From Paramesorhizobium deserti (GTDB taxonomy: Bacteria; Pseudomonadota; Alphaproteobacteria; Rhizobiales; Rhizobiaceae): a DNA stretch of 64,000 nucleotides. A model generated the notes under the pieces. The model saw only the letters and a program-made list of their open reading frames with translations, did not search any database and was not told the DNA's origin. The position numbers were made by a program, and so were the translations under genes. Numbering within the stretch: the stretch's first letter is position 1; every line of letters begins with the position of its first letter. Below are positions 17,465-25,703 of this stretch, one piece after another. The stretch is taken from positions 20,292 through 84,291 of the forward strand of contig NZ_LNTU01000003.1 of NCBI RefSeq assembly GCF_001558695.1, read 5' to 3'.

Positions 17465-17713
17465 GTTGAAATCAGAACGACGGCGGGACAGCGCCCCCTC
17501 TTGGCTGCCGCCCATCTCCCCCGCAAGGGGGGGAGATCAGCTATCAGTTCCGTTTTCGCCAATCATCAACCCTGCAGGATAAAACGGCGTCGCCAATGAC
17601 AGCCAATCTCCCCCTTGCGGGGGAGATGCCCGGCAGGGCAGAGGGGGGCGCTGTCCCGCCGTCGTTTTCCATCAAAATATTACCCCCTCCAAGCAGGCCA
17701 GAGGGGGGGTGAA
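17465..17713. repeat. Full-length family A element plus a compact copy
   Basis: The left half (about 17465-17540) contains GACGGCGGGACAGCGCCCCC, and the right half (17604-17675) is its near reverse complement. They flank a roughly 60-bp spacer and contain the inner CCCCGCAAGGGG stems. A separate short copy, CCCCCTCCAAGCAGGCCAGA, follows at 17682-17713. No gene is seen between 17449 and 17736. Confidence 0.85.
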
Positions 17714-17736
17714 CGACACTTGTACCCGGAAAAATA

Positions 17737-18774
17737 TTACCTCACCCCCACCCGCAGCCCCGGAGCAGGCCGCTCCTCCAGCACCTCGTGGCGGAAGCGG
17801 TAGAGTGCGGCGGGGCGACCGCGGCTCTGTGTCAGCGTTGCGCCGGTTGGCTCCACCAGTTCGGCGCTTTCGACCAGGCGGCGGAAATTCTGCTTGTGCA
17901 GATGGCGACCGGAGATCGCCTCGACCGTTTCCTGGAGCGCCGTCAGCGTGAAATCAGGCGGCATCAGCTCGAAGATAACCGGGCGATATTTGAGCTTGCC
18001 GCGCAGCCGTGCGATGGCGGTTGCCAGGATGCGCCGGTGGTCGAAGGCCATGGCGCGCCCGAGCGGCGCCGGCGGATGGGGCGCATTGCCGTCATTATAG
18101 GCTTCCTCGACCAGCCCCGCCTCATAGAGCAGCTCATAACGTTCGAGCACGCGCTCCTCGTCCCAGGGAACGCCGTCGAGGCCGAATGCCAGGCGAAGGC
18201 GCGTCAGCCGCGGCAGGAGACGCTGCGCCCGAGGCTCGGCCTGCGCCGGCCTCTCCTTCTCTCCCGCCCAGCGCTTGAGAGCGGGCAGGATGCTCTCATC
18301 AATCAACGCCGGCTTGCCGCCGCGCCAGTCCTCCCATGGCAGGAAGGCGTACCATTCCCGCCAGCGCCCGGATTGCGCGGCCGGGCTCCTATCTTCGGCA
18401 AGCGTGGCGCGGGTCAGCGCGAGATAGCCGATGGAGACGACATGGGCGCCGTCCTCTATCGGGGTCTTGTAGCGGCCCCGGTCGCCGAAAGTGTAAAGCT
18501 GCTCGACATAGCCGAGCTTCAATTGTGTCTGTTCGCTCACCCAGGCGCGCAGGCCCGTTTCGAGCGTGCGGTGGGCGAGGGGGTCGAACGGGCCGAAGGG
18601 CAGGCCGTCCAAAGAATGATGCCGAAAAGTTGCAGACTTTTCGGGTAAGATCATGCGGCTGAAAAACTCCGATGTGCTGCTCTCGGGCGTGCAGAGGATG
18701 AGTGGATCGTTCTCAGCCACCGCGACGATCGCCGCGGAGAGGCCGATCTCGACGGCGGTGGCGCGCGGCGGCAT
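17737..18774 (-). CDS. nadQ: NadQ-type (NrtR-related) regulator of NAD biosynthesis
   Basis: A 345-residue protein with an N-terminal NUDIX-like region lacking a recognisable Nudix box, and a C-terminal winged helix (about 275-345: PPDFTLTALQETVEAISGR, then KQNFRRLVESAELVEPTG). The winged helix is like that of NrtR regulators. The family corresponds to COG4111/NadQ, described in alphaproteobacteria as a repressor of nadABC-type genes. Its presence about 13 kb from nadABC and the palindrome before nadA support this. Residues 39-53 (SRMILPEKSATFRHH) are encoded by an in-frame family D palindrome, absent from what I recall of homologues. The effector, likely an NAD-related nucleotide, is not shown by the sequence. 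Confidence 0.78.
   Translation of the reverse strand: MPPRATAVEIGLSAAIVAVAENDPLILCTPESSTSEFFSRMILPEKSATFRHHSLDGLPFGPFDPLAHRTLETGLRAWVSEQTQLKLGYVEQLYTFGDRGRYKTPIEDGAHVVSIGYLALTRATLAEDRSPAAQSGRWREWYAFLPWEDWRGGKPALIDESILPALKRWAGEKERPAQAEPRAQRLLPRLTRLRLAFGLDGVPWDEERVLERYELLYEAGLVEEAYNDGNAPHPPAPLGRAMAFDHRRILATAIARLRGKLKYRPVIFELMPPDFTLTALQETVEAISGRHLHKQNFRRLVESAELVEPTGATLTQSRGRPAALYRFRHEVLEERPAPGLRVGVR
18616..18662. repeat. Family D palindrome inside the nadQ coding sequence
   Basis: CCGAAAAGT (18622-18630) and ACTTTTCGG (18636-18644) form a stem flanked by ATGAT and AAGATCATGCGGCT. This is the layout of the short intergenic repeats at 57275 and 58083. It is read in frame by nadQ on the minus strand without a stop. 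Confidence 0.7.
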
Positions 18775-18815
18775 TAGACCCCGATGTCCTTGGGTGGAAG
18801 TGTTGCCGTGGCGAT

Positions 18816-19080
18816 ACCCCCCTCTGCCCTGCCGGGCATCTCCCAGCCCCTCCAGTCGTCATCCTCGGGCTTGACCCGAGGATCCACGGCTAGGGAGCAC
18901 TGACGGTCGTACCGGACCGACGCATTCCAACCAGAAGATATGACCAATATCTGGGCGGAGGATTCATGTTCCCATTGCGGATGATAATACCGTTTCCGCC
19001 CCCTTGCCGTGGATCCTCGGGGCAAGCCCGAGGATGACGACTGGAGAGAACGGAGATGGCCGGCAGGGCAGAGGGGGGTG
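18816..19080. repeat. Composite repeat: family B element nested in family A arms
   Basis: Family A half-arms lie at 18816-18844 (CCCCCCTCTGCCCTGCCGGG) and 19053-19080. Between them is a 181-bp family B element, 18858-19038. The interior aligns by eye with the 2816 copy in the opposite orientation and with the 61417 copy. The same nesting occurs at 2774-3038. No gene is visible between 18775 and 19109. Confidence 0.85.
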
Positions 19081-19109
19081 TGACGGCGATCCTGTTTGAA
19101 CATATCGCT

Positions 19110-19625
19110 CTAAACCCCCAACGGCAGCACGAACGGCACGCCCTCGAACGCCTCCGCCCCCCGGCCGATCGCGCTGACCGCATCGACCATCCGTCCGCCG
19201 CGTCCAAGGAGATCGTCCGCAAGCGTTACGAGCCGGATGTTCGGTGTGGCCGAAGGCGCGCGCTCGCGCAGGAGGCTGGCAAGCCTGACCGCGTCCATAT
19301 CGGGATCGAGCGCGCTCGCTACGATATAGGCGGCCGCGGTGGAGCGTGAGATGCCCGCAAAGCAATGGATGAGCAGCGGCGCCTGCCGGTCCCAGCGATT
19401 GCCAAAGCCGATCAGCTTTTCCACATGCTCCGCGGCGGGCAGGGTCATTCCCGGCATCTCCTCAACGATATCGTTGAAGCCGAGAAACAGGTGCCGGTCG
19501 GCCTCGATGCATTCCGGTCGTTCGACCAGCGTGCCCATATTGATCAGCGTTACCATGTCACGCGGCCGGTGGAACTGCGCGGTCTCGCCAAGGCGCGAGA
19601 GCGGTGAGACGACGATATGCGGCAT
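19110..19625 (-). CDS. Tyrosine/dual-specificity phosphatase-like protein
   Basis: A 171-residue protein with the cysteine phosphatase signature HCFAGISRSTAAAY (HCxxGxxRS), preceded by a general-acid-like loop and hydrophobic strand LLIHCF. The start ATG 19625 (MPHIVVSPLSRL) is placed 8 bp past the HD hydrolase stop. The frame stays open far upstream but overlaps that gene. It is the last gene of a ygfZ-HD-phosphatase cluster on the minus strand. The substrate is unknown. The family also contains phosphoinositide and nucleotide phosphatases. Confidence 0.85.
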   Translation of the reverse strand: MPHIVVSPLSRLGETAQFHRPRDMVTLINMGTLVERPECIEADRHLFLGFNDIVEEMPGMTLPAAEHVEKLIGFGNRWDRQAPLLIHCFAGISRSTAAAYIVASALDPDMDAVRLASLLRERAPSATPNIRLVTLADDLLGRGGRMVDAVSAIGRGAEAFEGVPFVLPLGV

Positions 19626-19633
19626 CGTTAAAC

Positions 19634-20257
19634 CTATTTTTCGCTGCGCGCCGCTTCGAGCGCGAAGAAACGGTCGAGAAAATCCTTCTGAACGTTTTGC
19701 GTCGGTCTTGGAGAAATATCCAGCCCCTGCGGGTCGATTCCGCGCGGCCGGCCGAAAAAACGCACCGCTTCGCTGTCCGTGAAGCCGGCAAGCCGCGTCG
19801 CCTCGAAAAAGGCGGCGATCTGGTCGGCCCGCTTGATCTGCGCCTTCAAAGGCGCCGGCATCGTGGCGGGCAGCGAAAAACGCAAATGGATGGCCGCCTG
19901 CAGCCGCGTTTCGATCGCCTTGTAGCCACCGCCGACAACCGCCTTGAAGGGCGAGATCATGTCGCCGATCACATATTCCGGCGCGTCGTGCAGCAGCGCC
20001 GTCATCCGCCGCTCGGGCGAGGCGTCGGGCTCGATCCGCGTGAAGATCTGTTCTACCAGCAGCGAGTGCTGCGCCACGGAAAAGGCATGGTCCCCCTCGG
20101 TCTGGCCGTTCCAGCGCGCCACCCGCGACAGCCCATGCGCGATGTCGGATATCTCGACGTCCAGCGGCGAGGGGTCGAGCAGGTCGAGCCTGCGCCCCGA
20201 CAGCATGCGCTGCCATGCCCGTATCTTGCCGCTTGCCGCCAACTTGTCCGCGGCCAT
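19634..20257 (-). CDS. HD-domain hydrolase (YfbR-like)
   Basis: A 207-residue metal-dependent phosphohydrolase of the HD superfamily. Visible ligands are the H in HAFSVAQHSLLV, the HD pair in ALLHDAPEYVIGD and a downstream D in IKRADQIAAFFEA. The arrangement resembles 5'-deoxynucleotidase YfbR and related proteins, so nucleotide hydrolysis is plausible but unproven. Its ATG overlaps the ygfZ stop by one base and the phosphatase gene follows closely, so the three are probably one transcription unit. Confidence 0.87.
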   Translation of the reverse strand: MAADKLAASGKIRAWQRMLSGRRLDLLDPSPLDVEISDIAHGLSRVARWNGQTEGDHAFSVAQHSLLVEQIFTRIEPDASPERRMTALLHDAPEYVIGDMISPFKAVVGGGYKAIETRLQAAIHLRFSLPATMPAPLKAQIKRADQIAAFFEATRLAGFTDSEAVRFFGRPRGIDPQGLDISPRPTQNVQKDFLDRFFALEAARSEK

Positions 20258-21111
20258 CAGGCGTTCTCGGAGGCCTGTTCGGGAAAGCCGAACCGCGCTT
20301 GCGGCGGGATGGCGAGCGTCACCGCCACATCGCCGGCAAGGATCGGCGTGCCCTGATCCATCGCCTCCTTCACCCGGTCGATGCGCGCGAGCGCCAATCC
20401 GCTATTGCCGACGACGCTGCCGAGCGTGCCGATCTCGCGCCCGCCTGCAGTGAGCGGCGTGCCGGCGGCGGGAAGATCACCATCGCCCGTCGCGATCAGC
20501 ACGCGGCGCCGCGCGGTGCCGCGATGCTGCATCCGCGACACGACCTCCTGCCCGATGAAGCATCCCTTGCGGAACGAGACGCCGCCCGTCTGGTCGAGAT
20601 TGACGTCATGCGGGAAAGCATCGCCGAGCGCATAATCGTGGCCGGCCTCCGCCACGCCATGGGCGATGCGTAAACCAGTCCATGCCGCCTCGTCAGCCGT
20701 ACCGCCGGGTACGCCATAATGGCGCATGACCTTCAATTCTGCAGGGAAACGGCAATCGCGTACCACCGAATTTTGTGAAAAACCGGAATCATTTTGCCAG
20801 GAAACACTGACAGGCGATTCATTTTCCAATGTAATTTCCGCTTTCGAACGCAGCCGGTAGAGCGTCAGCCGCTTGGCGAAATCGGCCGCTTGGGGCATTG
20901 GGAGATCGAAGCGCAAGCCCCCGTCGATGCGCGTGACGAGAAAGTCGAACAGGATCTTGCCCTGCGGCGTCAGCAGCGCGCCGGGTTTCAACTCGCCTGG
21001 TTTCAAATCATCGAGATCGGTAGTGATGATGGCCTGCAGGAATTTCTCCGCATCCTCGCCGGTGACCTGGACGAGCGCCCGGCCGCTCACGTTTACGGAC
21101 TGTGCTGTCAT
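20257..21111 (-). CDS. ygfZ: Folate-binding protein YgfZ (GcvT-like)
   Basis: A 284-residue protein of the YgfZ/IBA57 family that helps build or repair Fe-S clusters in some enzymes, using tetrahydrofolate. The signature KGCFIGQEVVSRMQHRGTARRR near residue 190 is diagnostic (the KGCYxGQE motif, with F in place of Y). The N-terminus (RALVQVTGEDAEKFLQAIITTD) is the GcvT-like fold. The frame is open upstream to 21186, where it would overlap pyrC. ATG 21111 is chosen for the family N-terminus. It is divergent from pyrC, 74 bp apart, a common rhizobial arrangement. Confidence 0.92.
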   Translation of the reverse strand: MTAQSVNVSGRALVQVTGEDAEKFLQAIITTDLDDLKPGELKPGALLTPQGKILFDFLVTRIDGGLRFDLPMPQAADFAKRLTLYRLRSKAEITLENESPVSVSWQNDSGFSQNSVVRDCRFPAELKVMRHYGVPGGTADEAAWTGLRIAHGVAEAGHDYALGDAFPHDVNLDQTGGVSFRKGCFIGQEVVSRMQHRGTARRRVLIATGDGDLPAAGTPLTAGGREIGTLGSVVGNSGLALARIDRVKEAMDQGTPILAGDVAVTLAIPPQARFGFPEQASENA

Positions 21112-21185
21112 GCCTTCACCCTTGCCTTTCCAACCCATGTTACGTAAGCCGCAAGAGAAGAGGCCGCAAGACCGGAGTGAGCGCA

Positions 21186-22520
21186 ATGGCAGAGACTTTC
21201 GACACGATCCTGAAGGGCGGAACGCTGGTCAATCAGGACGGGAAGGGCCTGCGCGACATCGGCATCCGTGACGGCCGAATCGCCGCCATCGGCAGCCTCG
21301 ATGAAAGATCGGCGGGCCAGATCATCGATTGCACGGGCCTGCATATCCTGCCGGGCGTAGTCGACAGCCAGGTGCATTTCCGCGAGCCGGGGCTGGAGCA
21401 TAAGGAGGATCTGGAGACGGGTTCCCGCGCCGCCGTGCTGGGCGGCGTCACCGCCGTCTTCGAGATGCCCAACACCAAGCCGCTGACCACGTCCGCCGAG
21501 ATGCTTGAAGACAAGGTCCAGCGCGGCCGCTACCGCATGCATTGCGATTTCGCCTTCTGGGTCGGCGGCACGCGCGACAACGCCAGGGACGTGGCCGAGC
21601 TAGAGCGCCTGCCGGGTGCGGCGGGCATCAAGGTGTTCATGGGCTCCTCAACCGGCGATCTGCTGGTCGAGGACGATGAAGGCGTGCGCTCGATCCTGAA
21701 GAACACGCGCCGCCGCGCCGCCTTCCATTCGGAGGACGAGTTCCGCCTGCGCGAGCGCGAAGGCCTGCGTCTGCAGGGCGATCCGTCCAGCCACCCGGTC
21801 TGGCGCGACGAGATCGCCGCCCTTTCCTGCACCGAGCGGCTGGTGCGCATCGCCCGCGAGACCGGCGCGCGCATCCATGTGCTGCATATCTCGACCGCCG
21901 AGGAGATCGAATTCCTGAAAGGTCACAAGGATGTGGCGACCTGCGAGGCGACGCCGCATCATCTCACCCTCGACGCCGAGGATTACAAGACGCTCGGCAA
22001 TCTCATCCAGATGAACCCGCCGGTGCGCGAAGCACGCCACCGCGACGGCATCTGGCATGGCGTCGGGCAGGGCATCGTCGATGTGCTCGGCTCCGACCAC
22101 GCGCCGCACACGCTGGAAGAAAAGCAGAAGCCCTATCCGGCCTCGCCTTCGGGCATGACCGGGGTGCAGACGCTGGTGCCGATCATGCTCGACCACGTCA
22201 ATGCCGGCCGGCTTTCGATCGAGCGCTTCGTCGATCTGACCTCCCATGGCCCTAACCGCATTTTCGGCATGGCGCGCAAGGGCCGCATTGCCGTCGGCTA
22301 TGATGCGGACCTGACGATCGTGGATCTCAAGCGCCGCGAAACCATTACCCATGCCCAGGCCGGCTCGCGCGCCGGCTGGACGCCCTATGACGGCAAGACC
22401 GTCACCGGCTGGCCGGTCGGCACCTTCGTTCGCGGGCTGAAAGTGATGTGGGAAGGCGAGATCGTCACGCCGTCACAGGGCGAGCCGGTGGAATTCGTCG
22501 AGGCGCTGCCGAGGCGGTAG
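21186..22520 (+). CDS. pyrC: Dihydroorotase, class I-like
   Basis: A 444-residue amidohydrolase that should interconvert carbamoyl aspartate and dihydroorotate in pyrimidine synthesis. Motifs are VDSQVHFREPGLEHKEDLETG, AGIKVFMGSSTG (lysine expected to be carbamylated), FHSEDEFR, HVLHISTAEE and LGSDHAPHTLEEK. The first motif normally reads HxHxR in active class I enzymes, but here the first histidine is glutamine (QVHFR). The rest of the metal site is present. I believe this form is usual in rhizobial members, but activity should not be assumed. The frame is open from 21102, and ATG 21186 follows GGAGTGAGCGCA. Confidence 0.87.
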   Translation: MAETFDTILKGGTLVNQDGKGLRDIGIRDGRIAAIGSLDERSAGQIIDCTGLHILPGVVDSQVHFREPGLEHKEDLETGSRAAVLGGVTAVFEMPNTKPLTTSAEMLEDKVQRGRYRMHCDFAFWVGGTRDNARDVAELERLPGAAGIKVFMGSSTGDLLVEDDEGVRSILKNTRRRAAFHSEDEFRLREREGLRLQGDPSSHPVWRDEIAALSCTERLVRIARETGARIHVLHISTAEEIEFLKGHKDVATCEATPHHLTLDAEDYKTLGNLIQMNPPVREARHRDGIWHGVGQGIVDVLGSDHAPHTLEEKQKPYPASPSGMTGVQTLVPIMLDHVNAGRLSIERFVDLTSHGPNRIFGMARKGRIAVGYDADLTIVDLKRRETITHAQAGSRAGWTPYDGKTVTGWPVGTFVRGLKVMWEGEIVTPSQGEPVEFVEALPRR

Positions 22521-22548
22521 GTTTTCATCCCAAGCGGGAGACAAGTGC

Positions 22549-22836
22549 ATGTACATCATCAGCATGACCTACGTGAAGCCCCTGACCGAGATCGAGGAGT
22601 ATCTCAGGCTCCACCGTGAGTTTCTCGATATTTATTACGCCAGGGAGATCTTCCTGGCCTCCGGGCCGAAGAACCCGCGCGATGGCGGCGTCATCCTGGC
22701 CAGCGGCAAGGTGAGCCGCGCGAAGCTCGATGAAATCCTTGCTGAGGACCCGTTCCGGCAGCACGGCCTCGCGCGCTATGATATTGTCGAGTTCGAACCC
22801 AGCAAGCATCATGGAGCCCTGAGCGGCATTCTTTAG
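22549..22836 (+). CDS. YciI-like protein
   Basis: A 95-residue protein of the YciI family (ferredoxin-like fold). Typical elements are the N-terminal MYIISMTYVKPL, the conserved histidine in LRLHREFLD, FLASGPKNPRDGGVILA, and DPFRQHGLARYDIVEF. Members are small dimeric proteins of mostly unknown function, some with dehalogenase-like or hydrolase roles. It lies 28 bp behind pyrC on the same strand and may be co-transcribed. Confidence 0.88.
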   Translation: MYIISMTYVKPLTEIEEYLRLHREFLDIYYAREIFLASGPKNPRDGGVILASGKVSRAKLDEILAEDPFRQHGLARYDIVEFEPSKHHGALSGIL

Positions 22837-22873
22837 TTAGAGAGAGTGGGTTTTGTTTTGATGTCATCGCTAG

Positions 22874-22920
22874 GCGCCCCCCTCTGGCCGGCAGGCCAGA
22901 GGGGGGCGCTGTCCCGCCAA
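22874..22920. repeat. Family A palindrome, compact copy
   Basis: GCGCCCCCCTCTGGCC and its complement around GGCA form a strong hairpin, followed by GCTGTCCCGCCAACG, the usual outer flank of this family. It lies between the YciI-like gene and the HAD gene. Confidence 0.85.
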
Positions 22921-22948
22921 CGCTTCCATCTGAAGGTGCGCTGTTCTC

Positions 22949-23656
22949 ATGATGGCCAAACGATCCCTCTCCACCATCGGCTTCGATGCCGATGACACGC
23001 TCTGGCAGAACGAACAGTTCTTCCGGCTGACGGAGGAGCGCTTCGCATCCTTTCTGGCCGATTATGCCGAAAAGGAGCATCTGACCCAGCGGCTCCTCGA
23101 GGCAGAGCGCCGCAATCTCCAGCTCTACGGCTTCGGCATCAAGGGCTTTACGCTCTCGATGATCGAGACGGCGATCGAGGTGACCGAGGGCAGGGCGCCT
23201 GCCCATGTCATCCGGAAAATCCTGGATGCGGGACGCGAGATGTTGAGCCATCCCGTCGAAACCCTTCCCTCCGTGCGCGAGACGCTGGAACGTCTCGCCG
23301 GCTCCTATCGCATGATCATGATCACCAAGGGCGATTTGTTCGACCAGGAGCGCAAGCTGGCGCAATCGGGTCTCGGCGAGTTCTTCGACGCGGTGGAGAT
23401 CGTCAGCAGCAAGGAAGCGTCGACCTATGAGCGGGTCTTCGCCCGCCATGGCGACGGCCCGGCCCATGCCATGATGGTCGGCAATTCGCTGAAATCGGAT
23501 ATCGTCCCGGCGATCGAGGCAGGCAGCTGGGGCATCTATATCCCGCACGACCTGACCTGGACGCTGGAGCATGCCGAGGAGCCGGTCGAAGCGCCGCGTT
23601 TCCGGCGGCTCGGCCGGATTTCCGAGCTGGTCGATCTGGTGGAGGAACTGAAATAG
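22949..23656 (+). CDS. HAD superfamily hydrolase
   Basis: A 235-residue haloacid dehalogenase-type phosphohydrolase. Motif I reads IGFDADDTLWQNE (nucleophile Asp and acid-base Asp), motif II is MIMITKGD, and motif III/IV is MMVGNSLKSDIVPAIEAG. A helical cap of about 80 residues follows motif I. The subfamily is the YjjG or phosphoglycolate phosphatase-like group, and the substrate is not clear. ATG 22949 and 22952 are both possible starts. Confidence 0.88.
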   Translation: MMAKRSLSTIGFDADDTLWQNEQFFRLTEERFASFLADYAEKEHLTQRLLEAERRNLQLYGFGIKGFTLSMIETAIEVTEGRAPAHVIRKILDAGREMLSHPVETLPSVRETLERLAGSYRMIMITKGDLFDQERKLAQSGLGEFFDAVEIVSSKEASTYERVFARHGDGPAHAMMVGNSLKSDIVPAIEAGSWGIYIPHDLTWTLEHAEEPVEAPRFRRLGRISELVDLVEELK

Positions 23657-23726
23657 GCGCTATCGCGGTTCCTGTTTTGACGGAACATCGCCGCGCCACC
23701 AGCGGTCGGACATCAATCCGATTCCA

Positions 23727-24500
23727 CTAATCCCCCGCCACGAAGAACTGCCACTTCCCGTCCGGGCTGATGCCGATGCGGTAGAAGATATAGGCGCCGA
23801 AGGACTTCATGTCGTCATAATCGCCGGCGGTGATGATCTGGTAGAGCTCCACCATCTGCGGCGGGGTGAGCTTGTCGATCGGATAGGCGAAGAAATAGGG
23901 CCAGACATAGAGATCGTTCGTGCCGCCGGCATCGAGATGCACATAGCCCGTCTCCAGGAGGTCAACGAGGATGGCCAGCACCTCCTGCCCCTTGTCATCG
24001 CCGGAAATGCCCTTGAGATAGTCGATCGGGTCGCCCTCATACCCGCTGAGCGAGAGCGCGGTCATCTCGTCGCCGGTGCCGATCAGCGGGCGCAGGGCTT
24101 CGATATCGCCCGATTTGGCCGCTTCGAGAATGCGCTGGCGCGTTTCTTTCACCGGCGCCGGCAGCTTGTCGAAATCATATTCGACCGTCGGCGGCGTGCC
24201 GTTCTCCTTTATTTGCGGGCGGGCCGGGTCGGTGAGATTTTCAGGGTTTTCCGTAGATTGCGAGGGTTCCTGATTGAGCGGACCGGGCAGGGGGATCTGC
24301 GTTGCCGGGTTTGTGTCGTCCGTGGTGCTTTTCCTCGGAGCCTGCACCGTCTGCTGAATTTCGCTCAGCGCCAGCAGCCGCTGCGGATCCTCGGGAGCGC
24401 GCGCCTGCGCTGTCGCGCCGGCCGCAAAGAGGAAAAGGCCAAGCGTCGCAAGACGCGGAACGGACTGCAGGGCATGCGGGAAAAGGCGGCTCGTCATCAT
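23727..24500 (-). CDS. Exported protein of unknown function
   Basis: A 257-residue protein with an N-terminal signal peptide (RLATLGLFLFAAGATAQARA, cleavage near ATAQA). A proline/asparagine-rich linker follows (about residues 55-100), then a folded domain from about 105 that ends SPDGKWQFFVAGD. I recognise it as a type of conserved rhizobial hypothetical protein but know no function. The frame extends to 24569. The ATG pair at 24500/24497 is preferred because it places the signal peptide near the N-terminus. Confidence 0.75.
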   Translation of the reverse strand: MMTSRLFPHALQSVPRLATLGLFLFAAGATAQARAPEDPQRLLALSEIQQTVQAPRKSTTDDTNPATQIPLPGPLNQEPSQSTENPENLTDPARPQIKENGTPPTVEYDFDKLPAPVKETRQRILEAAKSGDIEALRPLIGTGDEMTALSLSGYEGDPIDYLKGISGDDKGQEVLAILVDLLETGYVHLDAGGTNDLYVWPYFFAYPIDKLTPPQMVELYQIITAGDYDDMKSFGAYIFYRIGISPDGKWQFFVAGD

Positions 24501-24665
24501 TTCTGTCACAGAAGTCAGGAGGCGGAAATGCCCATATTTAACCACATAAACGTTTGCCGGATACGGCAAAAATGCGGGGGCGAAGCTTTGCGGCGCGACC
24601 CGGAACGCCGGAGTGGAACGCGATGTGCCGGGCGTGATAATGGTCTCCGCCCGGTTGTCCCCGTT

Positions 24666-24923
24666 CTATTGCAGGGTGCGGTCGGCGAGGAACTCGCCCG
24701 AGATGATCTGCTCGCGCATCTTTTCGATGAGCGCCAGCGCGGCCTCGTCGCCCGCCTCGCGGATCAGTTCAGTCAATGCCGTCGCAAAAGCCGCTTCTGC
24801 CAGGATCTCGGGTTCGATGCCTTCCGAAATGCCGTCAGCCCAGACTTCGTTCTGATATTCGATCGCGGCAAGCTTTTTCTCGCGTGCGATAAGTTCGTCG
24901 AGATCGGTTGGAGCTTGTGCCAT
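24666..24923 (-). CDS. Small conserved hypothetical protein
   Basis: An 85-residue, strongly acidic, alpha-helical protein (MAQAPTDLDELIAREKKLAA to the C-terminal ADRTLQ). There is no signal peptide, cysteine or known motif. ATG 24923 is preferred over GTG 24932 because CAAGGTGG lies at good spacing upstream. Codon usage looks like that of neighbours. The function is unknown. Confidence 0.65.
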   Translation of the reverse strand: MAQAPTDLDELIAREKKLAAIEYQNEVWADGISEGIEPEILAEAAFATALTELIREAGDEAALALIEKMREQIISGEFLADRTLQ

Positions 24924-25091
24924 CCATTCCACCTTGGCGTATGCCGGTTCTTTCCTCGAGGCCCAGAGAGGCCGTCGATCATTCCTATAGGTCGCAGAGC
25001 CGAAGCCTTGCCTTACTTAATGTCGCATTAACAGATTACCATCAATTTTAATCGCCTGGCGGCGCCAATGGTTTCAACAGTTAACGCCATC

Positions 25092-25463
25092 TTAATTGCC
25101 ATAGCGCGTGGCGATCTCGTTCGACAAGCCTTCCCCCTCCTTCATGTAGCGGTCAATCGCCGCAACCGCCGAATCGGTACAGCTCGAGTATACCTCGCTG
25201 AAAGCCCGATACCCACGGTTGAAACTGGCGATAATCCTTGTCCGCCTGGGTTCTTCAGGCTTTTCTGCCGCAATAATGGCATTCATGCGGTCTCGCCATT
25301 CGCTGCCCTGTTCGCCGCACAAATTGCGCAGATAGTGAAGCGAACCGAGAACCTCCGCCAGCCGGATCAGCTTCGTCTCATAAAGCGGTTCGTTCGCCGT
25401 CGCCGCTGCCACCGGCGACGCCATCAACCCCGCCGCCAATATCGCTACCCACGCTCGCTTCAA
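25092..25463 (-). CDS. TIGR02301 family exported protein
   Basis: A protein of about 123 residues with a signal peptide (KRAWVAILAAGLMASPVAAA) and a conserved core: KLIRLAEVLGSLHYLRNLCG, then an EWRDRMNAII segment and FNRGYRAFSEVYSSCT. The two cysteines may pair in the periplasm. This matches the alphaproteobacterial TIGR02301 family of unknown function. No ATG fits: a TTG at 25463 has AAAGGACG upstream, and another TTG at 25514 would add 17 basic residues before the signal peptide. The start is therefore uncertain. Confidence 0.75.
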   Translation of the reverse strand: MKRAWVAILAAGLMASPVAAATANEPLYETKLIRLAEVLGSLHYLRNLCGEQGSEWRDRMNAIIAAEKPEEPRRTRIIASFNRGYRAFSEVYSSCTDSAVAAIDRYMKEGEGLSNEIATRYGN

Positions 25464-25703
25464 AGAGGCTCGTCCTTTCCCCGCCCTTTTGCCGCGAAAC
25501 AAGGGCCGCTTCAAGATGCCAATCGGGAACAGGCTTAACGCGAAAGCATGATACCCGCGCTCGGTGTCGGCGGGGCGGTTCTTCTTTTGATGGAAACAAG
25601 GCCGCCCTTGTCTAACCGTTGGTGGTGATGCGAATGTTCCGGAACAATCCCAACAGAAAGCCGCTTCGCAGTTTCGGCGTTACGCGCCTGAAAGTAAGCT
25701 GAT

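Noticed and set aside
17465..17713. Possible CRISPR array from clustered repeats
   Set aside because: The units are inverted arms of palindromic elements with unequal spacing, not direct repeats with regular spacers.
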